From: Pseudomonas citri
GTDB lineage: Bacteria; Pseudomonadota; Gammaproteobacteria; Pseudomonadales; Pseudomonadaceae
Reading direction: 5' to 3'
DNA: 64,000 nt
Assembly (NCBI RefSeq): GCF_025336485.1
Contig: NZ_JAODAB010000005.1
Coordinates: 1 to 64,000, forward strand
In this document: positions 45,901-55,760 of the stretch, in pieces
How positions within the stretch are numbered: position 1 is the stretch's first letter
Layout of the letters: each line of letters starts with the position of its first letter
Position numbers and translations under genes: made by a program
The notes under the pieces: generated by a model
Told to the model about the DNA's origin: nothing
The model's input: the letters and a program-made list of their open reading frames with translations, nothing else
Databases searched by the model: none

Positions 45901-46436
45901 TGGGCGACCTCGAGCCCCGGCGTAACGCCGCCTCGGCGGCCCGCCAAGCGTTGTTCCTGGTGTTCTGCATCGGCAACGAGCGCTACGCCCTGCAGGCCCT
46001 CGACGTGGTGGAGGTCTTGCCACGCCTGCCCCTCAAGCCGATTGCCCGGGCGCCGTCCTGGGTGGCCGGGGTGTTTGCCTGGCGCGGGCGGGTGGTGCCG
46101 GTGATCGACCTGTGCTCCCTGACGTTCGGCCAGGGCGCCGCGGCCCGCACCAGCACGCGGTTGGTGTTGGTGCACTACCGGCCCGACGCGCAACAGCCAC
46201 AGCAGGTGCTGGGGCTGATCCTGGAACAGGCCACCGACACCTTGCGTTGCGATCCGGCGGATTTCCAACCCTATGGCCTGGAGAACCGCCAGGCGCCGTA
46301 CCTCGGGCCGGTGCGCCAAGACGCCCAAGGGCTGCTGCAATGGGTACGGGTCGACGATCTGCTCGACGACGCGGTGCGGGCCGTGTTGTTTCCCTCGCCG
46401 CCGTTGAACCTCGATGATTTGCAGGCCCAGCCATGA
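45900..46436 (+). CDS. wspB: CheW-like adaptor of the Wsp system
   Basis: A 178-residue CheW-fold adaptor. FLVFCIGNERYALQALDVVEVLP begins the first subdomain and WVAGVFAWRGRVVPVIDLC carries the receptor/kinase-contact region. With WspD it links WspA to the kinase WspE. Overlaps wspA by one base and wspC by four. Confidence 0.94.
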   Translation: MGDLEPRRNAASAARQALFLVFCIGNERYALQALDVVEVLPRLPLKPIARAPSWVAGVFAWRGRVVPVIDLCSLTFGQGAAARTSTRLVLVHYRPDAQQPQQVLGLILEQATDTLRCDPADFQPYGLENRQAPYLGPVRQDAQGLLQWVRVDDLLDDAVRAVLFPSPPLNLDDLQAQP

Positions 46437-47719
46437 ACGATGACGCGCGTTTTTTCACGTTCCTCAAGGATCGCATCGGCCTGGATGTCACCTCCGTCGG
46501 CACCGCCATCATCGAGCGGGCCGTGCGCCAGCGCATCATTGCCCAGCCAGGGCGGACCGCCGATGAGTACTGGCAGTGCCTGCAACAGTCAGCTGACGAA
46601 CAGCACGCGCTGATCGAGGCGGTGATCGTCCCGGAAACCTGGTTCTTCCGTTACCCCGAGTCTTTCGCGACCCTCGCCCGGCTGGCCGTCAAGCGCCTCA
46701 CCGAGATCCGGCACCTGCGCGCCTTGCGGGTCCTCAGCTTGCCGTGTTCCACCGGCGAGGAACCCTATTCCATTGCCATGGCCTTGCTCGATGCGGGCCT
46801 TGCGCCGCATCAGTTCAAGATCGACGGGTTGGATGTCAGCCCGATGTCGGTGGAGCGGGCCAGGGAAGCGCGCTATGGCAGGAACTCCTTTCGCGGTGCC
46901 GACCTGGGGTTTCGCGAGCGCCATTTCGTCGCCGAAGGGGATAGCTATCGTCTCAGTGAGCGGGTGCGTGAACAGGTGCGCCTGCAAGTGGGCAATCTGC
47001 TGGATCCGACCTTGCTGGCGAACGAGCCCCCTTACGATTTCGTGTTCTGCCGTAACCTGCTGATCTATTTCGACCAGCCGACCCAACGCCTGGTGTTCGA
47101 AGTCCTCAAGCGCCTGACCCAACAGGACGGTGTGCTGTTCATCGGCCCGGCGGAGGGCAGCTTGCTGGGGCGGTTGGGGATGCGTTCGATCGGCGTTGCG
47201 CAGTCGTTTGCCTTCAGCCGCCAAGGGGCGTCCGCGCCTGTGCCGCAACCCACGCCGATGCTGATGCCGACCCCGCTGCCGGTTCGCTCGCCGCCACCGC
47301 AGGCGATTCCCCCCGTGACGCGGCCACGCCCCTTTGCCGCTCGCGCCCCTGTCACCAGTGCGCCGCCGAAGGTCGAGCCCAAGGGCGGCGATGCCTCTCT
47401 GTTGCTGGCGAGCATCGCCGAACTGGCCAACAGCGGAAAAAGCGCCGAGGCCCGCGCCGCTTGCGAACAGTACCTGCGCAGCCATGAACCCAAGGCCCAG
47501 GTGTTCTACTGGCTGGGCCTGCTCAGCGACATGGCCGGTAGCGCCCTCGAAGCCCAGGGTTTCTACCGCAAGGCGCTTTATCTTGAACCGCAACACGCCG
47601 AAGCCCTGGTGCATCTGGCCGCGCTGCTGGCTTCTCAGGGAGACGCGGCCGGAGCCCGTCGATTGCAGGAACGTGCCGCCCGCAGCGGGCGCACGGCAGA
47701 CAGTGAGCGTAGACGATGA
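46433..47719 (+). CDS. wspC: CheR-type receptor methyltransferase with TPR tail
   Basis: A 428-residue protein. The CheR domain has the helical N-part, then PETWFFRYPESF, the SAM motif LSLPCSTGEEPYSIAMALLDAG, and FCRNLLIYFDQPTQRL. A proline-rich linker (about 265-305) leads to TPR repeats (LASIAELANSGKSAEARAACEQYL, QAQGFYRKALYLEPQHAEALVHLA-type) that probably bind receptor or partner. It methylates WspA and raises signalling; WspF opposes it. Confidence 0.95.
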   Translation: MNDDARFFTFLKDRIGLDVTSVGTAIIERAVRQRIIAQPGRTADEYWQCLQQSADEQHALIEAVIVPETWFFRYPESFATLARLAVKRLTEIRHLRALRVLSLPCSTGEEPYSIAMALLDAGLAPHQFKIDGLDVSPMSVERAREARYGRNSFRGADLGFRERHFVAEGDSYRLSERVREQVRLQVGNLLDPTLLANEPPYDFVFCRNLLIYFDQPTQRLVFEVLKRLTQQDGVLFIGPAEGSLLGRLGMRSIGVAQSFAFSRQGASAPVPQPTPMLMPTPLPVRSPPPQAIPPVTRPRPFAARAPVTSAPPKVEPKGGDASLLLASIAELANSGKSAEARAACEQYLRSHEPKAQVFYWLGLLSDMAGSALEAQGFYRKALYLEPQHAEALVHLAALLASQGDAAGARRLQERAARSGRTADSERRR

Positions 47720-48387
47720 GCGGTTCGGCTTTTTTCAACGTAACCCATGACGATGCCCAGGCCATCGACGATTGCTGGAATCGCATCGGCGTGCATGGCG
47801 ACAAATCCTGTCCGCTGTTGGTCGAGCATGTCCATTGCCGCAACTGTTCGGTGTATTCGGCCGCAGCCACGCGCTTGCTCGACCGCTACGCCTTGCAGCA
47901 GGACGACCAGGACCTGACCAGTGCCCCGGTGGACGTCGACACCGTCACGCGTTCGCTGCTGGTGTTCCGCCTGGGCGAAGAGTGGTTGGGCCTGCCCACC
48001 CGCAGCCTGGTGGAGGTCGCGCCGTTGCAGCCGATCCACTCCTTGCCCCACCAGCGTTCACGGGCCCTGCTCGGCGTGGTGAACGTACGCGGGGCGCTGG
48101 TGGCCTGCCTGTCGCTGATGGAGTTGTTGGACCTGGAGCCCGGTGGGCCGGCGGCCCCAGGCGGGCGGATCATGCCGCGCCTGCTGATTGTCGCCGCCCA
48201 GGGTGGCCCGGTGGTGGTGCCGGTGGACGAGGTGGACGGCATCCATGCCATCGACGAGCGCATCCTGGCGAGCGCTTCGCAATCGACCGGCAAGTACACC
48301 CGTGGGGTCTTGCAATACCGGGACCGCAGCCTGCGTTGGCTGGACGAGGAACAATTGCTGTCCGCCGTGACCCGGAGCCTGTCATGA
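47716..48387 (+). CDS. wspD: Second CheW-like adaptor of the Wsp system
   Basis: A 223-residue adaptor. An N-terminal extension of about 75 residues holds a cluster SCPLLVEHVHCRNCSVY with three cysteines, absent from ordinary CheW. The CheW domain follows (LLVFRLGEEWLGLPTRSLVEVAPL ... LLGVVNVRGALVACLSLMELL). Overlaps both neighbours by four bases. Confidence 0.94.
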   Translation: MSGSAFFNVTHDDAQAIDDCWNRIGVHGDKSCPLLVEHVHCRNCSVYSAAATRLLDRYALQQDDQDLTSAPVDVDTVTRSLLVFRLGEEWLGLPTRSLVEVAPLQPIHSLPHQRSRALLGVVNVRGALVACLSLMELLDLEPGGPAAPGGRIMPRLLIVAAQGGPVVVPVDEVDGIHAIDERILASASQSTGKYTRGVLQYRDRSLRWLDEEQLLSAVTRSLS

Positions 48388-50669
48388 ACCCCGATCAGAT
48401 GCGCGACGCCTCGCTGCTGGAATTGTTCAGCCTGGAAGCCGAAGCCCAGACCCTGGTGCTGAGCAGCGGCTTGCTGGCCCTGGAGCGCGACCCGACCCAG
48501 GCGGAGTACCTTGAGTCGTGCATGCGTGCGGCCCATTCCCTCAAGGGCGCCGCACGAATCGTCGGGGTGGACGCCGGGGTCAGCGTGGCGCATGTCATGG
48601 AAGACTGCCTGGTCAGCGCCCAGGAGCGCAGGTTGCTGTTGAGGGCCGAACACATTGATGCCTTGTTGCTGGGCACCGACCTGCTGACGCGCATTGCGAC
48701 GCCGGGCAACAGCGTTGAACAAGCGGACATCGACGCCTACGTGGCGCTGCTCGGGCACCTGCTCGATCCTGCCGCCACGCAGGCACCGAGGGGCGCACCG
48801 GTCAAAACCCAGCCCCCCGTCACGCCTGAGCCTGTGGCCGCAGAGCCCGCGCCTGTCGAGCTGGCCGAACCGGAGCCGGTCGCCCCCGTGGAGCCGGCAT
48901 CCAAACACAAGCGCGTGACCGAAGGGGGTGAGCGGGTCCTGCGGGTCACGGCCGAACGTCTGAACAGCTTGTTGGACCTGTCCAGCAAATCCCTGGTGGA
49001 AACCCAGCGCCTCAAGCCCTGGCTGGCGACGATGCAACGGCTCAAGCGCCAGCAGGGCAACGGCTTGCGAGCCTTGGAAGAACTCAACGTCCACCTCAAG
49101 GATCACGCCCTGAGCCTCCAGGCCCAGGAAGCCCTCGGCGATGCCCGGCGCCTGTTGGCCGAAACCCAGCAAATGCTGGCAGAGAAAACCGCCGAGCTGG
49201 ACGAGTTTGCCTGGCAGGCCAGCCAGCGTGCGCAGGTGTTGTACGACACGGCATTGGCGTGTCGCATGCGGCCGTTCGCCGACGTGCTTTCCGGACAGGC
49301 GCGGATGGTCCGTGACCTGGGCCGCAGCCTGGGCAAACAGGTGCGCCTGGAAATCGAGGGCGAAAAAACCCAGGTTGATCGCGATGTACTGGAGAAACTC
49401 GAAGCCCCGCTGACCCATTTGCTGCGCAACGCCGTGGACCATGGCATCGAAACCCCGGAACAACGGCTGCTGGCCGGCAAGCCCGCCGAGGGCCTGATCC
49501 GCCTGCGGGCCTCTCATCAGGCCGGACTGTTGGTATTGGAGTTGGCCGACGACGGGGCGGGCGTGGACCTGGAACGGGTTCGCCGCAGTATCGTCGAGCG
49601 CGGACTTTCCCAGCAACAGACCGCCGCCAGCATGAGTGAAGAGGAGTTGCTGAGTTTCCTGTTCCTGCCCGGCTTCAGCCTGCGCGAGCAGGTCACCGAA
49701 GTGTCCGGGCGTGGCGTCGGCCTGGACGCCGTCCAGCACATGGTCCGGCAGTTGCGCGGTGCGGTGGCGTTGGAGCAAACGGCGGGCCAGGGCAGTCGCT
49801 TCCATCTCGAGGTGCCGCTGACGCTTTCGGTGGTGCGCAGCCTGGTGGTGGAAGTCGGCCAGGAAGCGTACGCCTTTCCCCTGGCCCACATCGAACGCAT
49901 GTGCGACCTGGTGCCGGAAGACATCGTCCAGATCGAAGGTCGCCAGCATTTCTGGCACGAGGGCCGGCATGTCGGGCTGGTCGCCGCCAGCCAGTTGCTC
50001 AATCGCCCGGCGTCGCAGGCCAGCGGCCAGACCCTCAAGGTCGTGGTCATCCGCGAGCGCGAGGCCATCTATGGGGTCGCCGTGGAACGCTTCGTCGGTG
50101 AGCGAACCCTGGTGGTCCTGCCCTTGGACGAACGCCTGGGCAAGGTCCAGGACATTTCCGCAGGTGCCTTGCTCGACGACGGCTCGGTGGTGTTGATCGT
50201 CGATGTCGAGGACCTGTTGCGCTCGGTGGACAAGTTGCTCGACACCGGGCGCCTGGAGCGTATCGCCCGACAGGACCAGGCCCAGGCCGCACGCAAGCGC
50301 ATCCTGGTGGTGGACGACTCCCTTACCGTGCGCGAGCTGCAACGCAAGCTGCTGCTTAACCGCGGCTATGACGTGGCGGTGGCGGTGGATGGCATGGACG
50401 GTTGGAACGCGTTGCGCTCCGAGGCCTTTGATCTGTTGATCACCGACATCGACATGCCACGCATGGACGGCATCGAGCTGGTGTCGCTGCTGCGGCGCGA
50501 CAACCGCTTGCAATCGCTGCCGGTGATGGTGGTGTCCTACAAGGACCGCGAAGAAGATCGCCGTCGTGGCCTGGATGCCGGAGCCGACTATTATCTAGCC
50601 AAGGCGAGTTTCCATGACGACGCCTTGCTCGACGCCGTGGTCGAATTGATTGGAGGAGCACGCGCTTGA
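48384..50669 (+). CDS. wspE: CheA-type hybrid histidine kinase/receiver
   Basis: A 761-residue kinase. HPt domain with H51 in AAHSLKGAAR, a P/A/E-rich linker (about 133-180), dimerisation and ATPase domains (LRNAVDHGIE, DDGAGVDLERVRR, GRGVGLDAV), CheW-like domain, and a C-terminal receiver (about 635-761) with phosphoacceptor in LLITDIDMPRMDG. It phosphorylates WspR (activation) and WspF. The ATG at 48384 gives the usual 4-base overlap with wspD. Confidence 0.95.
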   Translation: MNPDQMRDASLLELFSLEAEAQTLVLSSGLLALERDPTQAEYLESCMRAAHSLKGAARIVGVDAGVSVAHVMEDCLVSAQERRLLLRAEHIDALLLGTDLLTRIATPGNSVEQADIDAYVALLGHLLDPAATQAPRGAPVKTQPPVTPEPVAAEPAPVELAEPEPVAPVEPASKHKRVTEGGERVLRVTAERLNSLLDLSSKSLVETQRLKPWLATMQRLKRQQGNGLRALEELNVHLKDHALSLQAQEALGDARRLLAETQQMLAEKTAELDEFAWQASQRAQVLYDTALACRMRPFADVLSGQARMVRDLGRSLGKQVRLEIEGEKTQVDRDVLEKLEAPLTHLLRNAVDHGIETPEQRLLAGKPAEGLIRLRASHQAGLLVLELADDGAGVDLERVRRSIVERGLSQQQTAASMSEEELLSFLFLPGFSLREQVTEVSGRGVGLDAVQHMVRQLRGAVALEQTAGQGSRFHLEVPLTLSVVRSLVVEVGQEAYAFPLAHIERMCDLVPEDIVQIEGRQHFWHEGRHVGLVAASQLLNRPASQASGQTLKVVVIREREAIYGVAVERFVGERTLVVLPLDERLGKVQDISAGALLDDGSVVLIVDVEDLLRSVDKLLDTGRLERIARQDQAQAARKRILVVDDSLTVRELQRKLLLNRGYDVAVAVDGMDGWNALRSEAFDLLITDIDMPRMDGIELVSLLRRDNRLQSLPVMVVSYKDREEDRRRGLDAGADYYLAKASFHDDALLDAVVELIGGARA

Positions 50670-51676
50670 AGGTCGCCATCGTCAATGACATGCCCCTGGC
50701 GGTCGAGGCCCTGCGCCGTGCGCTAGCGTTCGAGCCGGCGCATCAACTGGTCTGGGTGGCCGCCAACGGGGCTGAAGCGGTGCAGCGCTGTGCCGAATAC
50801 ACCCCGGACCTGATTTTGATGGATTTGTTCATGCCGGTCATGGACGGCGTGGAAGCGACCCGGCGGATCATGGCTGAAACCCCGTGCGCCATTGTGATCG
50901 TCACCGGCGACAGCCAGCAGAACGTCCACCGGGTGTTCGAAGCCATGGGCCACGGCGCGCTGGACGTGGTCGACACGCCTGCCTTGGGCGTAGGCAACCC
51001 CGGGGACGCGGCGGCGCCGTTGCTGCGCAAGATCGCCAACATCGGCTGGCTGATCGGTGAGCGCAACAAGCGCGAACGACCGGCGCTGGCCGCCCAGCGC
51101 CCGGCGGCGTCGCGTACGAGCCTGGTGGCCATCGGGTCGTCAGCGGGCGGGCCGGCGGCGCTGGAGGTGCTGCTCAAGGCACTGCCGCGCGACTTTGCCC
51201 CGGCCATCGTGCTGGTCCAGCATGTGGACGAGGTGTTTGCCGCCGGCATGGCCGAGTGGCTGGGCAGCGTATCGGGTCATTCTGTGCGCCTGGCCCGGCA
51301 TGGCGAGACGCCCCGAAGCGGCACGGTGTTGCTGGCCGGGACCAATCATCACCTGCGCTTGCTGAAAGACGGCACCCTGGCCTATACCGCCGAGCCGGTG
51401 AACGAGATCTACCGGCCTTCCATCGATGTATTTTTCGAAAGTGTCGCCCGTTTCTGGAGCGGCGATGCGGCAGGGGTCTTGCTCACCGGCATGGGACGAG
51501 ACGGCGCCCAAGGGCTTAAACTCATGCGCCAGCAAGGTTGTGTGACCATCGCCCAGGACCAGCGCAGCAGTGCCGTGTACGGCATGCCAAAGGCGGCAGC
51601 GGCCATCGACGCCGCCACCCACATTCTTGCCCTGGACGCTATCGCGCCACGGTTGTTGGAGATTTTTACCCAATGA
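50666..51676 (+). CDS. wspF: CheB-type methylesterase of the Wsp system
   Basis: A 336-residue protein. Receiver domain with D53 (LILMDLFMPVMDG), linker, then the methylesterase with Ser in AIGSSAGGPAAL, His in LVQHVDEVFAAGMA and Asp in GMGRDGAQGLK. It removes methyl groups from WspA and damps the system. Loss of WspF is the best known route to constitutive c-di-GMP and wrinkly colonies in Pseudomonas. All catalytic residues and both domains are intact in this strain. Confidence 0.95.
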   Translation: MKVAIVNDMPLAVEALRRALAFEPAHQLVWVAANGAEAVQRCAEYTPDLILMDLFMPVMDGVEATRRIMAETPCAIVIVTGDSQQNVHRVFEAMGHGALDVVDTPALGVGNPGDAAAPLLRKIANIGWLIGERNKRERPALAAQRPAASRTSLVAIGSSAGGPAALEVLLKALPRDFAPAIVLVQHVDEVFAAGMAEWLGSVSGHSVRLARHGETPRSGTVLLAGTNHHLRLLKDGTLAYTAEPVNEIYRPSIDVFFESVARFWSGDAAGVLLTGMGRDGAQGLKLMRQQGCVTIAQDQRSSAVYGMPKAAAAIDAATHILALDAIAPRLLEIFTQ

Positions 51677-51722
51677 TGTCCTCCCGGCAGCCTTGCCCCC
51701 AGCCTTACTCAGGTGAGCCCTC

Positions 51723-52724
51723 ATGACTGAGCTTCAGCTCGACGAATTCAAGAGTGATGAGAACGCCGCCATGGTCCTGCTTGTCGACGACCAGGCGATG
51801 ATCGGCGAGGCGGTGCGACGCGGGCTGTCGAACGAAGACAACATCGACTTCCATTTCTGCTCCGACCCGCACCAGGCCATCGCCCATGCGATCCGCATCA
51901 AGCCGACGGTCATCCTCCAGGACCTGGTGATGCCCGGCCTCGACGGCCTGAGCCTGGTGCGCGAATACCGTAACCATCCGGCCACCCGCGACATTCCGAT
52001 CATTGTCCTGTCCACCAAGGAAGATCCCCTGATCAAGAGCGCGGCGTTCGCCGCCGGGGCCAACGACTACCTGGTCAAGTTGCCGGACAACATCGAACTG
52101 GTGGCGCGCATCCGCTATCACTCGCGCTCCTACATGATGTTGTTGCAGCGTGACGCGGCCTACCGTGCCTTGCGGGTCAGCCAGCAGCAGTTGCTCGACA
52201 CCAACCTGGTGCTGCAACGGTTGATGAATTCCGACGGCCTGACCGGCCTGTCGAACCGTCGTCACTTCGATGAGTATCTGGAGCTGGAATGGAGGAGGGC
52301 GATACGCGACCAGAGCCAGCTGTCGCTGCTGATGATCGATGTCGATTACTTCAAGTCCTACAACGACAACTTCGGGCATCTGGAGGGGGACGAAGCCCTG
52401 CGCAAGGTCGCGGCGGCGATCCGTGAGTCGTGCAGCCGTCCTTCCGACCTGCCGGCTCGCTACGGCGGCGAGGAGTTCGCCCTGGTCCTGCCCGGCACCT
52501 CGCCCGGTGGCGCCCGGTTGATGGCCGAAAAACTGCGCCAGAGCGTCGTTGCCCTGAAAATCCCCCACACCACGCCGGGCGTGGGCGAGAGCCTGACCGT
52601 CAGCGTCGGCGTCTCGACCGTCACCCCGCAGCAGGGCAGCGACTGCCGGCAACTGATCTCGGCGGCGGACAAGGGGCTGTACATGGCCAAGCACAATGGG
52701 CGCAATCGGGTTGGGGTTGAGTAG
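51723..52724 (+). CDS. wspR: Diguanylate cyclase response regulator
   Basis: A 333-residue output protein. Receiver with D67 ([13 protein letters not shown]), a coiled stalk (about 140-170), then the cyclase domain with active-site GGEEF ([12 protein letters not shown]). The product-inhibition I-site RPSD lies exactly five residues before GGEEF. Phosphorylation by WspE promotes clustering and c-di-GMP synthesis. It lies 46 bases after wspF, while all other wsp genes overlap, so its translation is initiated independently. Confidence 0.96.
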   Translation: MTELQLDEFKSDENAAMVLLVDDQAMIGEAVRRGLSNEDNIDFHFCSDPHQAIAHAIRIKPTVILQDLVMPGLDGLSLVREYRNHPATRDIPIIVLSTKEDPLIKSAAFAAGANDYLVKLPDNIELVARIRYHSRSYMMLLQRDAAYRALRVSQQQLLDTNLVLQRLMNSDGLTGLSNRRHFDEYLELEWRRAIRDQSQLSLLMIDVDYFKSYNDNFGHLEGDEALRKVAAAIRESCSRPSDLPARYGGEEFALVLPGTSPGGARLMAEKLRQSVVALKIPHTTPGVGESLTVSVGVSTVTPQQGSDCRQLISAADKGLYMAKHNGRNRVGVE

Positions 52725-52766
52725 CACCGGGTTGCTGAAGAGGCTTGCTGGGGTGAGGGATGAGCT

Positions 52767-52854
52767 TGTGGGAGCAAGGCTTGCCCGCGATAAGGGCGCC
52801 TCGGTACTCCCTTGAATCGCATCAACTTCAGCGCGGGCAAGCCTTGCTCCCACA
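52767..52854. repeat. REPIN between wspR and prfB
   Basis: A REP unit at 52767-52791 (TGTGGGAGCAAGGCTTGCCCGCGAT) faces an inverted copy at about 52831-52854 (GCGCGGGCAAGCC...CCCACA). Confidence 0.85.
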
Positions 52855-52971
52855 GATCCCAGCGTCGCAGGCCAATCTCATTGCCCCTAAAGCCGCCAGG
52901 CGGGCTGCCGCTGGCGCTTGATTACGTTATACTCGCCGGCTTTCAAAAGTTCGCCACGAGTGCTGCCCGTC

Positions 52972-54067
52972 ATGGAAATCAACCCGATCCTGAACACCAT
53001 CAAGGACCTGTCCGAGCGCTCCGAAACTATTCGGGGGTATCTTTGACTACGATCAAAAGCATGAGCGTCTGATCGAAGTCAATCGCGAGCTTGAAGATCC
53101 GAATGTCTGGAACAAGCCGGAATATGCCCAGGAACTGGGCCGCGAGCGTTCCGCGCTGGCGCAGATCGTCGAGACCCTGGACGAGCTGTCCAGCGGCCTG
53201 AGCGATTGCCGCGACCTGCTGGACATGGCGGTCGAAGAAGCCGATGAAGGCGCCGTCGGTGACGTGGTCGCCGAGTTGGACCGCCTCGAGGAAGCCCTGG
53301 CCAAGCTGGAATTCCGTCGCATGTTCAGCGGCGAGATGGACATGAACAACGCCTACCTGGACATCCAGGCCGGTTCCGGCGGCACCGAGGCCCAGGACTG
53401 GGCCAACATCCTGTTGCGCATGTACCTGCGCTGGGCCGACAAGCGCGGTTTCGACGCGACCATCATGGAACTGTCGGCCGGTGAAGTCGCCGGGATCAAG
53501 GGCGCCACCGTGCACATCAAGGGCGAGTACGCCTTTGGCTGGCTGCGCACCGAGATCGGCGTGCACCGCCTGGTGCGCAAGAGCCCGTTCGACTCCGGCA
53601 ACCGTCGCCACACCTCGTTCTCGGCGGTGTTCGTGTCTCCGGAAATCGACGACAAGGTGGAAATCGAGATCAACCCGGCGGACCTGCGCATCGACACCTA
53701 CCGTTCCTCGGGCGCGGGTGGCCAGCACGTTAACACCACCGACTCGGCGGTGCGGATCACCCACGTGCCGACCAACACCGTGGTCAGCTGCCAGAACGAA
53801 CGTTCCCAGCACGCCAACAAAGACACGGCGATGAAAATGCTCCGGGCCCGTTTGTACGAGCAGGAGATCCAGAAGCGCAACGCCGCGTCCCAGGCCCTGG
53901 AAGACAGTAAGTCCGACATTGGCTGGGGTCACCAGATCCGTTCGTACGTGCTCGACGCTTCGCGGATCAAGGACCTGCGCACCAACATCGAACGCAGCGA
54001 CTGCGACAAGGTGCTCGACGGCGACATCGACGAATACCTGGAAGCGAGCCTCAAGCAAGGCCTGTAA
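52972..54067 (+). CDS. prfB: Peptide chain release factor 2 with programmed +1 frameshift
   Basis: RF2 recognises UGA and UAA. The first 24 codons (ATG 52972, [20 protein letters not shown]...) end at an in-frame UGA (53044-53046). A +1 shift at CTT-TGA continues with GAC TAC GAT, giving 364 residues in total. The tripeptide recognition motif SPF ([11 protein letters not shown]) and the hydrolysis motif GGQ ([10 protein letters not shown]) are present. Not a pseudogene: this is the classical autoregulation, as low RF2 favours the shift. lysS follows after 89 bases, as in many Gammaproteobacteria. Confidence 0.97.
53033..53047 (+). other. prfB programmed frameshift signal
   Basis: GGGGG (53033-53037) acts as the internal Shine-Dalgarno-like element, three bases before the slippery CTT-TGA-C (53041-53047). 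The layout and distance are those of the E. coli site; here the UGA is codon 25 rather than 26. Confidence 0.95.
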
Positions 54068-54156
54068 CGCGACACCCATGCGGCAGCCGGGCACGCTTTT
54101 GCGAAAGCGCGGCCCGGGGCCGGTGGCAACGAACCTGTGATGGAATCCTTAAAGAC

Positions 54157-55659
54157 ATGAGCGACCTAGAACTCGACCCGCAAGCCCTGCAACAGGAAGA
54201 AAACTCCCTGATCGCCCTGCGCAAGGAAAAGCTGGCTGCCGAGCGCACCAAGGGCCAGGCCTTCCCCAACGACTTCCGCCGTGACGCCTACTGCGACGTC
54301 CTGCAGAAGCAGTATGCGGACAAGACCAAGGAAGAGCTGGCCGAGGCTGCGATTCCCGTCAAGGTGGCCGGTCGTATCATGCTCAACCGCGGTTCGTTCA
54401 TGGTGATCCAGGACATGAGCGGGCGCATCCAGGTCTACGTCAACCGCAAGACCCTGCCGGAAGAAACCCTGGCCGCCGTCAAGACCTGGGACCTGGGCGA
54501 CATCATCGCCGCCGAAGGCACCCTGGCCCGTTCCGGCAAGGGCGACCTGTACGTCGAAATGACCAGCGTGCGCCTGCTGACCAAATCCCTGCGCCCGCTG
54601 CCGGACAAGCACCATGGCCTGACCGACACCGAGCAGCGCTATCGCCAGCGCTACGTCGACCTGATCGTCAACGAAGACGTGCGCCAGACGTTCCGCGTGC
54701 GCTCGCAGGTGATCGCCCACATCCGCAGTTTCCTGATGAAGCGCGACTTCCTGGAAGTCGAGACGCCGATGCTGCAGACCATCCCTGGCGGTGCGGCGGC
54801 CAAGCCGTTCGAGACCCACCACAACGCCCTGGACATGGAGATGTTCCTGCGTATCGCGCCGGAGCTGTACCTCAAGCGGCTCGTTGTCGGTGGATTTGAG
54901 AAGGTGTTCGAGATCAACCGCAACTTCCGTAACGAAGGCGTTTCGACCCGGCACAACCCTGAGTTCACGATGCTCGAGTTCTACCAGGCCTACGCCGACT
55001 ACGAAGACAACATGGACCTGACCGAGGAACTGTTCCGCGAACTGGCGCAGCTTGTTCTCGGAACTACCGACGTGCCGTACGGCGACAAGGTGTTCCACTT
55101 CGGCGAGCCGTTCGTGCGCCTGTCGGTGTTCGACTCGATCCTCAAGTACAACCCTGAGCTGACCGCCGCCGACCTGAACGACATCGACAAGGCTCGCGCC
55201 ATTGCCAAGAAGGCCGGAGCCAAGGTGCTGGGCTTCGAAGGCCTGGGCAAATTGCAGGTGATGATTTTCGAGGAACTGGTGGAGCACAAGCTGGAACAGC
55301 CGCACTTCATCACCCAGTACCCGTTCGAAGTGTCGCCGCTGGCCCGTCGTAACGACGAGAACCCCAACGTCACCGACCGTTTCGAGCTGTTCATCGGTGG
55401 TCGCGAAATCGCCAATGCCTACTCCGAGCTCAATGACGCCGAAGACCAGGCCGAGCGTTTCATGGCCCAGGTGGCCGACAAGGACGCGGGTGACGACGAA
55501 GCCATGCACTACGATGCCGATTTCGTCCGCGCCTTGGAGTACGGCATGCCGCCGACCGCTGGCGAAGGCATCGGCATCGATCGCCTGGTGATGTTGTTGA
55601 CCAACTCACCGTCGATCCGGGATGTGATTCTCTTCCCGCACATGCGGCCCCAAGCCTGA
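54157..55659 (+). CDS. lysS: Lysyl-tRNA synthetase, class II
   Basis: A 500-residue synthetase. N-terminal OB-fold anticodon domain ([27 protein letters not shown]), motif 2 region [29 protein letters not shown], and motif 3 [24 protein letters not shown]. Full length and typical of LysS. Ends at a strong terminator. Confidence 0.98.
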   Translation: MSDLELDPQALQQEENSLIALRKEKLAAERTKGQAFPNDFRRDAYCDVLQKQYADKTKEELAEAAIPVKVAGRIMLNRGSFMVIQDMSGRIQVYVNRKTLPEETLAAVKTWDLGDIIAAEGTLARSGKGDLYVEMTSVRLLTKSLRPLPDKHHGLTDTEQRYRQRYVDLIVNEDVRQTFRVRSQVIAHIRSFLMKRDFLEVETPMLQTIPGGAAAKPFETHHNALDMEMFLRIAPELYLKRLVVGGFEKVFEINRNFRNEGVSTRHNPEFTMLEFYQAYADYEDNMDLTEELFRELAQLVLGTTDVPYGDKVFHFGEPFVRLSVFDSILKYNPELTAADLNDIDKARAIAKKAGAKVLGFEGLGKLQVMIFEELVEHKLEQPHFITQYPFEVSPLARRNDENPNVTDRFELFIGGREIANAYSELNDAEDQAERFMAQVADKDAGDDEAMHYDADFVRALEYGMPPTAGEGIGIDRLVMLLTNSPSIRDVILFPHMRPQA

Positions 55660-55669
55660 ATGTTTCAAA

Positions 55670-55700
55670 TAAAAAGCCGCCTGGAAGGGCGGCTTTTTAT
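55670..55700 (+). terminator. Terminator after lysS
   Basis: AAAAAGCCGCC (55671-55681) pairs with GGCGGCTTTTT (55688-55698) around a 6-base loop. Confidence 0.9.
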
Positions 55701-55760
55701 TGCCTGTCTGGTACAAACGTATCAATTGGTTACTTTTGAAAGAGCGAGGAAAGACCTGTC

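Noticed and set aside
47886..50513. 875-codon minus-strand frame opposite wspD/wspE
   Set aside because: Shadow of wspD and wspE, which are coupled genes with intact CheW, HPt, kinase and receiver domains.
47772..50669. 965-residue plus-strand frame that would extend WspE into wspD
   Set aside because: The extra N-terminal part is read out of frame through wspD and is low-complexity; the ATG at 48384 with a 4-base overlap gives a normal HPt start.
53044..53046. Premature stop in prfB as a sign of a pseudogene
   Set aside because: It is the conserved regulatory UGA of the RF2 frameshift site, with all flanking signals present.
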